Assembly: GCA_013396655.1 (NCBI GenBank)
Contig: WBMV01008407.1
Span: 124,001 to 188,000 of the forward strand
Reading direction: 5' to 3'
DNA from: Campylorhamphus procurvoides
Taxonomy: Eukaryota > Chordata > Aves > Passeriformes > Dendrocolaptidae
Length of the DNA stretch: 64,000 bases
Shown here: positions 38,394-49,700 of the stretch, piece after piece
How the letters are laid out: each line of letters opens with the position of its first letter
How positions within the stretch are numbered: position 1 is the first letter of the stretch
Translations under genes and position numbers: made by a program
The notes under the pieces: generated by a model
What the model was told of the DNA's origin: nothing
Seen by the model: the letters and a program-made list of their open reading frames with translations, nothing else
The model's database searches: none

Positions 38394-41300
38394 TAATTTT
38401 TTCCCATGTAAAGGCATCAACCTGAGTTGTTTTCAGGTGTATTTACATAACCAATTTTCCTTATGAATTATTTTTTCAAGCTGCTTTCTTCAGTGAGTTT
38501 GTAGCTGTCTTTTGAGATCAGTTTGAAAATTATTTTATTTCTTCAGTTACAGACATGAACAGTCATCCATGTGTCCTTCTGCTATAGGCCAGTGGAATGC
38601 GAAGTTTGCATTTAAAAGTAAAAAATTCTGAATACTTTTTTTAGCCAGGATGTTTTCCAGAACATATGTTCAATACCTGTTTCATGAAGTGTGTTGCTGA
38701 TATTCAGAAATGATTTCCTCAAAAATGTCTTGTTTTCCACCTCTGGGTATAAAGCACAAGGCCCCCAAAAAAGGTCAAAAATAGTCTCAAAACAGTGCAG
38801 CTTCTTAGCAATTTAAATACGAATTTTTATTCCTTCTTGTTAAATATTAATACTAGTAATATCATAGACCCTCTTGCATCTCATGGGGCAGCAAGATTAC
38901 TGGGTCAAAAGGATGTATTTTCTTCCTTACAGGCATTATACCTTAATAGAAGCTTCTGGTGAAGCAGGTCTTGCATATTTATTGACATTTCTTCAAGGAA
39001 TGCTTTTTTCCCTGAGACTATCAACTTATGAAGTGTTTGGCACCCACTATTATTTAGTCAGTATAAAATGTTTGAGAAGGTGATTATGAATGTATTTGAC
39101 AAAACAGAAATTTTTATACTTCTAGCGGAAAAGGTATTTCAGTTATCTCAGATTTTGTGCAACTTTTGGGGAAAGGTGCTCTTAGTTTCAGTGTTATTGC
39201 AATACTGTATTATAAAAGGGCAATAGGATGTATGGCTTAATTTTTTCACTTTCAATATATGAATATGGTCAGGGTATTTGTTTTGGTATTATTGTCTTAA
39301 TATCTGCAGCTTGCACCACGTTTCCACAGTAAGGGTTGCAAAAGCAATCACAATCTTTATTTGTTCTATAAAGAACTAGTAGTTCTGATTCCTTTATTCT
39401 GCATCTAGCACAGTCTAGTAGAGTATCTTATTGGTTAGTACCTGCTGGGCTTTCATGCTGCAGTTAAATATTTGCATTGCAACAATCTACAAATGTGACT
39501 ACAGTTCCTGATCCGTTTAAGCGTATCTGCTAAGTAATGCAGCCGATTTCCTGACTGCAAATAATATGCTTATCTATGCTGTGTTTAATTTATGTGTAGT
39601 TTATCCTATTAGATAAGATTTGTGTTGCTGCTGGAAAGCTATACTAGAAAAAGCCATGTGGATTTAAGAAATAAGTATCTTACCTGTTTGGTGTGTTTAG
39701 ACAACACAAACTGCTGAGCTTCTGTGGAAATAGTTTCACCAAAACTACTGTGGAAGTTATTTTCGAGTGTGAATGGTGATGCAGAGCTGTGTGCAGTGGC
39801 TAAGAAGTTCCTGCTTTCTAGAGGCTTGTGTGGATTTTCTGTAAATAAACATTGTCAAGATTGTAAGCAGGATCAGTAACTGTGGTCTTCAAGGTGATCA
39901 GAGGTTCTTGAGGCCTTTCAGGGCAGCTGAAGCCTTGAAACACTGGTTTGCAAAGTCACCTGTCATAGGATCAGATGATGGCCAACAAAATCAGTGTTGA
40001 GTGCTCCTATCCTTTATTACCTAGAGCAATATTCCAACTGTTATTATTAATTGTAGCTACTGTCTCAATCGTACACAAGTTAGGTCTATCCTAACATTTG
40101 CAACAAAACAGCACTCGCATACAAGCAAAAACTGTTCCAGCTCATGCACGTGCTGACCTGACCCGTTGCTTACTACAAACATTACTACTACTATCAGCAC
40201 CTCCCCATAGCAGCACCATGGAAGTTGTCATCCCATGCACCACCCAAGAGGTAATGGGGAGGGGTCTTCAGTGATGGTTGCCATCAGCTGTTACCTGTCT
40301 AGTGATAATTTGGCCAGTGTGAATCCAGGTCTGTACATATAGCTTTCCCCAGCAAAGACTGAAGGCAGAGTCCTACCTTTTTACTGCTCAGTAGTCAGCA
40401 AGGTCAGCATCTTCAAAGAAACTTCCCTAATACTGGCCTCCTGCAACTTGTGCGTTGTGTAGGTTGCTTAATCAGATTTTTCTTTTTTTTTCTGGCAGAT
40501 TGTGTTGTTACACTGCCTGTTTCATCTGTGGGCCTCATAGCTCAACCATAAGTTTTGTTTCCATCCAGTCATCTTAAAGCTACAGTTCAGACATTTGTCT
40601 CAGGCTGTTAAAGTGCCACGGGAAGACTGTGAAAACTCCCCCACAAATCTGAGACTTGCATTTAAGATTAGTATCTTGTTCAATTACCAATTGAGAAGCA
40701 CTGGTACCAATTTTGTATTGCAACAGCTGATGTGTTTTGCAACCTGTAGTGTTAGATGGTGTGTATATGCTGCCCAGAAGCTTCTAAATGGGAAATACAA
40801 AAGGATCAGTATCTTCACTGAGAAGTGGTTAGTGATCCAAAACTGAGAAGGAATTGAAAATGATAGCTGCAAATCTCACCCATGTGCCATTTAAAATGCT
40901 AGTTTGAGAGCTATTGACAGTGTCTCACTGTAGAAAGTTCCCACCATTTTTGAAGCTGATCCTAGAAAAATCAGAGATCTAGTTGGCGCTTTTTTTTTTT
41001 GGCAAATACTTGATGTACACTTGTAATAATTTTTAGGAAATTTAATGTGTGACATTGCGCGAGTCTTTTGATAGATCATAAACAGTGTCAAAGGCAGGTG
41101 TATCCTGGAGGCTTGTTCTTTGTAGTCCCGGTTCTAGGATAAGTTCAGGATAGATCTCAGACTCCTCCATAAACATAGACATCCTTGTATCACTGCTTCC
41201 TTGTATCCAGCTGCTCTATATGGTTTTATTTGGATTGTCTTTATGCTTCTAACTGTGTTTTTCCTTGGGGTCTTTTGTCAGCTCTGCTTCTTTAGCCATA

Positions 41301-42336
41301 AGCAGATTTTCTTTGCACCTGCAAGGAGTAAACTGAGTCTGCAGGAACATCAATAGTGTGCCATGTGCCGCTACATCTCAGTGTGAGGACTAATTCCTTG
41401 CAGGTGTCACTGGGAATCTCTGGTCTCTGCCTGACTCCTTGATCTGTGCCTTTGTGTCAGTTCTCTACCGAAAACCTTCCTTTTCCTTTCTTGGTACCTC
41501 TGTCAGCTGAGGAACCATACATCACTTGGAAACATGAAGCTGAAGGCATCACAGCAGAGGATCTGGTCCAAGCCCTGGCCCTGCTTAGAGAAGTGATGAC
41601 TTTCTGACCAGGTTGCTCAGGATGGAAACGTTCATGTCCCAGACCAGAATCTGTATTGTCCATCTCAAAAATTTGCATTCTTATCCCTCTCAAAGTAAAA
41701 ATAGTTTGAAATTCACTGATACCTCTCTCACCTCGGATAGAACAGCAACTATTTTTTCTTTTTCCCCTGTTTTTCCCTCACTGCATTTTGAGAAAAAAAT
41801 AACTGAGCCTGTTGCAGTGAATATGAGAGTGCTCTTCAGTAAAACTGTGTATTGCTGTGAAAGTTGCATTACAAGTAATACATAATGTTGCTTTGTAATT
41901 GAATTATTTGGCTGATGTGGTGCCTCAGTTTTCATACTCTGATATGACTATTGCATTCTGGGACTGAAGCCGAGTCAAACAAAAATACAGAAGTAGATAA
42001 GACTGTAGCTGGTTGAGTTGTATACAGTGAAACTGTTTCCTAAAACAGCAGTGGAAATGCTGGCAGCTAAGGCTTTACTTAATGAGAAAGTTTTTAGCCA
42101 GGCAAGCCCTGAAAGTGACAGGGACAATTACTGGGTGCCTCTCTGTGCCCACACAGCTTCTGGACTGTGTGAGGTTGTTATGTGGCTAAAATGGGGTTTC
42201 ATTTCTTTCTGCTGCGTGAACTTATAAATATGTTGTTCTTAAAGATGCAAAGTTTACCTATAACATTTCTGCCTACATAATAGGGAATCATAAATTTTGC
42301 TTTAAATGTGGGAGTATCAGAAAATCTCATAAATAG

Positions 42337-42359
42337 TATATTGTATATATTACAATATA
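42337..42359. repeat. 9-bp AT-rich inverted repeat
   Basis: TATATTGTA, a five-base TATAT loop, then its exact reverse complement TACAATATA. It lies about 180 bases before ERP44 exon 2. In AT-rich intron a hairpin of this size can arise by chance. Confidence 0.6.
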
Positions 42360-42541
42360 TATTGAAATCTGTAAATAGTATTTTGGTAGTACTGCTGTCA
42401 TCTGAAATGCATGGACTGAATTACAGTTGTTTTACTGTTCTTCTCCAGCTTCTTTCAACTGCAACACTTAATAATCATACATAAGTTACTACTTTATTGC
42501 TGAAACTTTACATATCTTACTGGTTTACTTTCTCTTTTTAG

Positions 42542-42614
42542 GTGTCTTGGCTTTTTAGTCCAGCAAGAAGTGAAATAACAAGTCTAGATAGTGGAAATAT
42601 AGATGACATTTTAA
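42542..42614 (+). CDS. ERP44: ERP44 coding exon 2: end of signal peptide, start of mature protein
   Basis: ERp44 is a PDI-family chaperone that cycles between ER, ERGIC and cis-Golgi. It retrieves proteins lacking their own retention signal, such as Ero1 oxidases, peroxiredoxin 4 and unassembled oligomers. This 73-bp exon (24 codons plus one base) lies between TTTTTAG and A|GTGAGT. It encodes VSWLFSPARSEITSLDSGNI and DDIL, matching human residues 20-43. The first ten or so residues are the tail of the signal peptide; EITSLD begins the thioredoxin-like a domain. The exon starts in phase 0, so the missing exon 1 must supply about 19 codons. Confidence 0.95.
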
Positions 42615-44419
42615 GTGAGTACTTTGAATAATTTTTTTCTTTGTGTGTCCGCAGTTACTTATCTGTGTGAATATTGCAGTATTATTAAATGAATATGCAT
42701 ACCCTAGTTTTGAATATATGAATTGCAATTAGTTTAGAAATATTAAATGCCTGTGTTCAAAATGAGCTGTCTGAACTAATGTATTGCAATGAGAATTGGA
42801 AGTGTCTAAGAAAAATAACTGGTATCATGTTTGCAGATGGGAATGCTTGATTACATAACCAAAACCTGTCCAGAGGGCATTTTAAGTTTCCTCCCCCCAA
42901 AATAACAGCAACTGAAACCCATGGTGATGGGCCTTAAGTATCTTGCTTATTCAGATATGCTTTTCTTCAGGTTAAGCATTGTCCTGATTCTGGTGGCTCA
43001 CAAAAGGGAGATCTGTAAATTAAACAGATGTGTATTCCTTGTCTGAAACATTCTCCTGTGAAAAATATACAACTTGCCTTGCATGTCTTTGCAGGATAAA
43101 AGTTATGACATTGTTTCAAATACATCGAGGGGGAAAAAAGTCTCTTTATTCTCTTTTATTAAAGTGTCTACTATAATTTGCCAAATGTTACAGGAGCGCT
43201 TTGTAATATGAGATCTGTTTGAAAAACCTTTTATACAGTGGAAAATATAAAATCATTTTACAAAATGTTATTGATAAAGGGAAATATATGCTCTTTCCTT
43301 TTTAAAAAGTGTAAGTACTTTTTAAATTTTTCTGATTGTTTTCAATAAATACTTCATGCCTTGGAGGTAACCCTAAACTTCTCAGTGCTTGTTAATTACC
43401 TGTTCACCACTTGCCTGCCTTGCTGATAATGAAAACCTTAACGCTGTAATTTTAGTCAAAACTGTAGTGTTCCCCAGCCTTCTCAAGAGTGTCTTTACCA
43501 GCACAGTCTCATCTCCAGGCTTTCAACATCTTAATCTTCATATGTAACTGCTCTGCAACTTTGTCAGTTTTCTGCTTTGTCAGCATTTCTGCTTATAAAG
43601 CTGTGGATGATATTCTATAGTTTCAGTATATGTTTCATTTTTTCCAATGTCTAGGTCACTACTATTCCTAAAAATCAATTTAAAGCATGGATATTGTATT
43701 GTGTAAAGGTCATAGCTTATTTTTAGCATGAAATTTACCCTTTTTTGGTGTATTTTCTGGGTTTTATGGTATGTGAAAAGTAATATATAAGAAAATTATT
43801 TCACTACCTCATCACATGTATCCTTATAGTATTGCACTTTTTTCAAGTGTCTCTTAGTAATTTTCATTTTGGGGGGACTGAAGATTTCTTTGGTACCTTT
43901 TGCCTTAGTATCCAGCTTCTTATCAAATAAGACAGGTAAGGACTGACCAGAGTAAGCTGCACAGGCAGGTTGCCTGTTGGTGAATCTTCTAAGCCCAAGA
44001 GTTGAGATTTTAGCTCTTAATTGTTTGGTAACACGAATAATAGAGTTAATGCTTAAGAGATACACTAGAGTGCAATTTCTGGATGTGAGCGCCTTAATTT
44101 TAAATCCAGATTTATTTATTTCTCATGTCAATTACTTCTGTGTCTTAATACCTTAAGAATTTACATTTTTAATATATCAATAAAGTTAATAGAACACTTG
44201 ACTGAAGGCCTCTTTCATCACTCTCCCATTTGTTATAGGTTATATTTCAGATAAGATTTATCCTAGGAGTCTTTTAGCAATCCGACTAAACTATATGCTG
44301 AATAAAGTAGAAATACTCACTTTAAGAGTTTTTTATGCCTATTTTTATAATCTCAGATAAAACAACTAAGAAGTTGCCTCTCAATGTGACATTGGTTTTT
44401 TCTTTTTCTTTCCTCTCAG
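42615..44419 (+). other. ERP44: ERP44 intron 2
   Basis: A 1.8-kb phase-1 intron, GTGAGT to CTCTCAG. I recognise no repeats or additional exons in it. Confidence 0.9.
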
Positions 44420-44459
44420 ACAATGCAGATGTTGCTTTAGTTAATTTTTATGCTGATTG
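44420..44459 (+). CDS. ERP44: ERP44 coding exon 3 (40 bp): thioredoxin beta strand
   Basis: A very short exon between CTCTCAG and TG|GTAAGT. With the split codons it encodes N-NADVALVNFYAD-W, matching human residues 44-57. VALVNFYADW is the central strand leading to the active-site cysteine in thioredoxin-fold proteins. The Trp codon is split 2+1 across the following intron, so the redox motif begins in the next exon. The joins on both sides are in frame. Confidence 0.96.
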
Positions 44460-46678
44460 GTAAGTTATTCTTGATTTTCCTATGTTTAAACTTCTGTCTA
44501 CTGAAAACTGTCATGGTTGGCTGTAGTTTTCTAATTGAAAATACAGTGGTATGTTGCTTTCAAACCACTTCTTTCCTGAGTTTATGTCACAATTACTTTC
44601 CTTTCTGCAGTTCTGCCAACCTATGTTTCATTCAGGGCTCCTATCAGAGAAAAAACAGTGGAACATTTTAGACTCTTGATTTTCTTCTGTGTGGTCCCAT
44701 GTGTATGTGCTTGGAATAAAAAGCTTGAAATGACACAAAAAATAAATTCTTTCTCTAATTTGTACAACTTTCCAAGTGGAGATCTAGAGAAATTATGCTT
44801 GAAAGATGAAATCTGAGCAACTGGAAGAGGAAGGAATTTGGGACTGATTTGGTTAGACATTGTGAAAGACCTACTTAGAGGGAACTGCTTACTTGAAATT
44901 ACATTTTCAAAAAAACAACTTGTATACTGAATCATTGTTAGAATTAATTTAAGCAATATACCCTTTTGAAATGTCTCTTTTTTAATCATAGTAAACTAAG
45001 AAACTAGTTAAGTAAGAAACTAGGTCTAATCTCTTACCTGTTTTGTATGAAATTACCCTAAAAGGGCTATCTTTTAAAATAAGTAAATTAAACTTTTAAT
45101 ATGGCTATTTTTAGTTTGTGATCTGCAAATACCTGGTGGATTGTGGACTATTTCAAAAGCTTTTATTAGAGATAGGCAAGGAAAGCAAACCTATGGAGAG
45201 TAAATTTAATACACTGAAATTTGAGGTTTGTTTTGCCATTGAAAAATCATTTTGGGATTTTGCAAATGATAAATTGCAGAAAAGTAGCTAAATATCCATG
45301 TTCTGATACTTCTGTCATAAAGGGAAACATACAAATATTTAAAAAGTTGATATAGCCAGATAGCAAGTGTCCTGTTTTAGGACCTTCTTAGCACAGCTCC
45401 TTCAAATCCCAGCTGTCATCAGATCCTCTGTAGAATGGATGCACTCTGAATTTAAAGATTTGCATATGCTTACAAGTTGATTGTCATTATAGTAGGCTAT
45501 CATTTTAAAACCTTACAGCCTTAATTATGATCATTACATGTGGGCATTCTTGTAATAACCCCTCAACATAGCAGACTTCCACTCTGTGATGTAAGTTGAA
45601 TTTCCAATGATAACAGATGTGTTTCCATCATGTACTCTGCCATAAGCATGGAGAAGAATGAAGGACAATGAAGCCATATGTAACATGTACATGCTACACA
45701 AATGTGTAGCATATAGTTCTGCTGCTCAGAGTCAGGTTTTTTCAGAGAATGGGCTTAATCTCTGTTTGCATTTTGAGAACATAACTTGCATCTTCACTTA
45801 GAAGTTTGCTGTGTTAGGCATATCGGCATGCCCAGGTTGCTGCTGTTAAGTTTGAGGTGGGCTTCACTGCAGACTGGCTTACTGGAAATCTGCTCCATGA
45901 GACCTCGTTTTGGCAACCTCTGCAGTGCTGTTATGCACCTTCAGTTTGAAATTCTGCCATATGTTACAAGGACAGAATATAAAATAATTATATTGGCATA
46001 TTAAAAACGGGCTTGTGCATTACTGTTACCCTAAACCACCGAAGCAACTTTCCAATCTTACAGCCTGGGCAAAAAGAGAATTTGCTTCAAAATCTGATAT
46101 GACTGGAAGAAGGGATCCATAGGGTTCTCTTTGTTCTTGGTGCTGTAAAAGCAGTCTGCTCAAATTCTACCAAACTTGAGCAATAGTATAACACACAATA
46201 CTTAAAACTTGTGTTATTGACCCATAGAAAGTTACCTTTGTGATATTTCTTGAAGGTGATGGTGAATATTTGAATCTCAGCAGTCTTAAGAGTCTTCCTT
46301 TACTACATTTTTATAATTACTTTCCCAAGGCTAATTCAGATAGAAAGAAAACAATATACTTTCTGAACAGAATATATTTTCTAAAGGCTTTTGATTGATT
46401 CATGGTCTTTCCAGGCAGATAAAGCAGGAGAGTTTACCTTGAAATATGTATTCATTTAGAATTACTTTTTTTTCCACACCTGAATTATTCACGTTACTTT
46501 TGAATTTACTGGACAATATAGTCATTTACTGGAATGGTTATAAGTAGATGTGATTTTTTCGAATAACTTTTCTTTCTTTTTTTTTAAACGTTTTCCTTCA
46601 AAGATTGAAATATTTCGTTAGTCATCAAAATATTTCAAATTAATATTTCCAATTTCTGATTTTGTGTTCTGTTGACAG
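44460..46678 (+). other. ERP44: ERP44 intron 3
   Basis: A 2.2-kb phase-2 intron, GTAAGT to GACAG, which interrupts the Trp codon just before the active site. I recognise nothing else in it. Confidence 0.9.
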
Positions 46679-46794
46679 GTGCCGCTTCAGCCAAATGTTG
46701 CATCCTATTTTTGAGGAAGCTTCTAACGTAATTAAAGAAGAGTATCCAGATAAGAATCAAGTGGTGTTTGCGAGAGTAGACTGTGATCAGCATT
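46679..46794 (+). CDS. ERP44: ERP44 coding exon 4: CRFS active-site motif
   Basis: 116 bp: one base finishing Trp, 38 codons and one base. It opens with CRFSQMLHPIFEEAS, so the motif is CRFS instead of the CXXC of oxidoreductases. The single cysteine (human Cys58 of the precursor, Cys29 of the mature protein) forms mixed disulfides with clients. The absent second cysteine means it cannot resolve them itself, which suits retention. VVFARVDCDQH follows, with the conserved second cysteine (Cys92). The length equals human with only conservative changes such as EEYPDKNQ for EEFPNENQ. The donor is CAT T|GTAAGT. Confidence 0.98.
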
Positions 46795-49700
46795 GTAAGT
46801 AAATCCTGATTTAGGTTTTTCTGTGCTAATCTGCTACTAAGTTATTAATTGTATTGAAGAATATACTATATAGCAATCTAAACTGTAGTTGTACCTGCCC
46901 CATCATTTGGCCCAGAGCTGCTTTTATTACATCAGTGAATCTCCTCTTCCAAATTTGTCAGGGCAAATACAATGCTGCTATCTCATTGCATCCATAAACA
47001 TGCTTTTTTAAATCAGTTCAGCCTATCTTGTTTAATGAGATAAAAATGACTGGGATTATAAATTCAATTGGCTCATAGTCAGAGAGCACCAGTGCAACAA
47101 ATGATGTGGGTCTTCACAATCAAGAAGAGGAAGGGGTAACCTTCCATTGTCAGCATCAAGAATATATTCTGTTCAGGTCTTCCTTCTGCCCAAGAGTCTT
47201 GGTGGGCCGTGAGATGCCTTTTGCAGAGCCAGACAGGGATCACAGCTTTGCTTTGCTGTTTGTACACATGCCAGCAAATGGTTGCCTATTTGGGCTTTTC
47301 CCACACCCAGAAACACACACCCCTGAGACTTACTGTTGGCCTTCTGGTTGTTTTAGTGCTCTGTTACAAAAAATCTAAAGAGAGAACCCAATAGAACAGG
47401 AAAAAAAGGTCAGTTGCATATCTCAGCAAAGTAGCTACTTTGATTTACATTTGTCTTTCCCATTTAGACTATCTAATTTTTTCATATTGAAAAGGATTTT
47501 TCCCTACAATGAGAATTCTTGACTTGTGTCTTGGTTCTTACTTGCAGATTTAAAATGCATTTGAGTGTCATTCACTGGTGCTACTTTGTGCTCTGTTTTG
47601 TATGCATGCACATAGTTGCCCAAAAATAAAAGCACCTGACTTGTGATCTTGAAAGAGATTTCAAGTATCAAAAAATTCAAACCAAACCTCTAAGGGAATG
47701 AACAGTATCAGCTCAGTATCTAACATGTAAAATAAATCAATTCTTCAAACTGTCAGGAGTGGCCAAAAAAGATTCTGTTCTCTCCCTTCCCAAAGATCAG
47801 TAGGACTGATTCATAACCACCAGAAACTTAAATGCCTCTGAGGTTTAATCTTTGGCTCACTCAGATGTAAGAGCCTCTCTATAACCTCGGCTGGAGAAGA
47901 GGCACAACAGTGTTCACCAAGGTACGGGAGCAGCCTTGAAGCTTTCAGTTGCCTTTCTGCATTGGAGTGGTTGGGATGTGTTGAGGAACTAATACAAAAC
48001 TTTAACACAGGTGTTCTTGAAGAGCAGTTTATTAAACAGAGGGTTGCAGAATCTGCTCCTCTGAGCAGATCTAGTACCTTGAATGCAGTGTGGAACAGTG
48101 CACTTCTGTAACTGCCTGGAGCATTTCCAGAGCAGCAGCAGCAGAATGGCTGTACTTGATGTGCTTCACAAGATCCTCTTTAGTCTCCTTGACTTATGAG
48201 TCTAGTAGCATTTTTTATTCTGTCATTATAATGTCTGTTAAGTGAATGTTTTCCTGTCTCCTTTCCTGAACAGCCTTTTCTGGAGTTGTGGATTTTTTGG
48301 TGCAGGCTTTTTATTTGTTCTGTAGGGTTTTTTTGGGGGGGTGGGGACTGTTTGTTTTGGTTGTTTGTTTGTGGGGGATTTATTTCCAGGTTTTTATGAC
48401 CTGTAATACCTTCCCAGATCTCAAATACTTAACTACACTTTTAGCTTCTTTCTTTTTCACTTGTGGTGTTCTCTTGTGCTTCCAATCACCCATCTATGTG
48501 GTGTGTGCTTGGGAAGATTTTAAGTCTCTAGTATTTATTTGCTGGGTTATAAACAATGGTACGTTTCATGCAGTTGTTGGGTATGTCCTAAAGTTTTAAG
48601 TACTTCAACTTTGATTTTAATGTATGTAAAAGCAGCTTTCTAGTGAGAGAGTGAATATTACTATATTATCCAGCTTGGGCCTGCTGTAGTACTTTACTAA
48701 ATGTTGGAACCAAGATTGTCAGTGGTTTGTGGGGTTTTTCCCAAGCTTTATATTTTTGTATGTGTTTCCATATTTTAGCAACACTAGAAGGTTTATGTCA
48801 ATATTTGGGGGTTTTGTTATGCCTGCATATTTCACACCACTAGTAGTTTACTATTAGAGTGATGTTCTAGAGGTGGTGGACTATTTGCATTACAAATGAT
48901 CTGTTTCTCTTGGAGGCCAAGACTCTGTAGGGAATCCAAATAGCTAATTTCAGGCCATTCGAAAACAGCTTTCAGAATGGTCAGCCAGGCATAAGATACT
49001 TTCCATTTAGTGTACTATTATTGAAGCACACTGCAGAGCCCAACAGCTCACACCAGCTTCTGAGGATAAAGCAAATTAAAGAGAATTATTGATGCACTGC
49101 CAAATGTTTGATGCTTAATGACAAAACCGTCATTCTATCTGCTCTTATAGCTAATATAAAGATGTTTTTCTGGCAGATGCTGGCCCCTATCAGACTAAAT
49201 ACAGAATCTAAATATTAACACTGTATTAAGCCTCTGGATGTGTTATATTTTACACCAGTTTGTAACATGGTCGAAGATAATTATAACTGAAATGTGAAGT
49301 TAAGTCATCAGGCTGTTTTTAACCTGGTGTGGAACATAGGTAATCTGATGAAACAGGTAGTTAAAGCAGGTACTCCTTCAGTTTCCAAGACTTTATCCTT
49401 TTGTAACTTAAAACAGTTGAAGTTCCACTACACTGTGTGCTCTTAAAATCTTTGGTGGTTTAGATATATTTAATTTAGTAATTCAACTTACCTTAAAAAT
49501 TATGCACCTCTCATATAAGAGCTAACAAAAATGATCTTCCATATAAAATTACAGAAGATCTTTCTGCATATATGTTATTAAGAAAGTTTTGTTCTGTGAT
49601 TTTGGTGGGTTTTTTTGTTTGTTTTTATATTTTTTCACTTGCTTCTGGGTTTTTTATTCTTTGTGCTAAGTAGCAGTGTTGGAAACTCAGTACAATGAAT

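Larger units (their letters stand above)
23660..42541 (+). other. ERP44: ERP44 intron 1 (start inferred)
   Basis: From the promoter region to the acceptor TTTTTAG before exon 2 lie about 18.9 kb with no coding exon that I recognise. The region is T- and G-rich on the plus strand. It includes the promoter repeats, two CR1 copies (23950-24150 and 29015-30790), T-rich tracts at 24308-24355 and 32779-32818, a TA/CA tract at 38350-38393, and a C/A-richer block at about 39960-40490 of unknown origin. Its many small open frames show no family motif. The true intron start is probably inside or near the gap. Confidence 0.65.

Noticed and set aside
42337..42359. Hairpin as a microRNA or regulatory RNA
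   Set aside because: A 9-bp AT-only type stem is too short for a pre-microRNA and is expected by chance in AT-rich intron.
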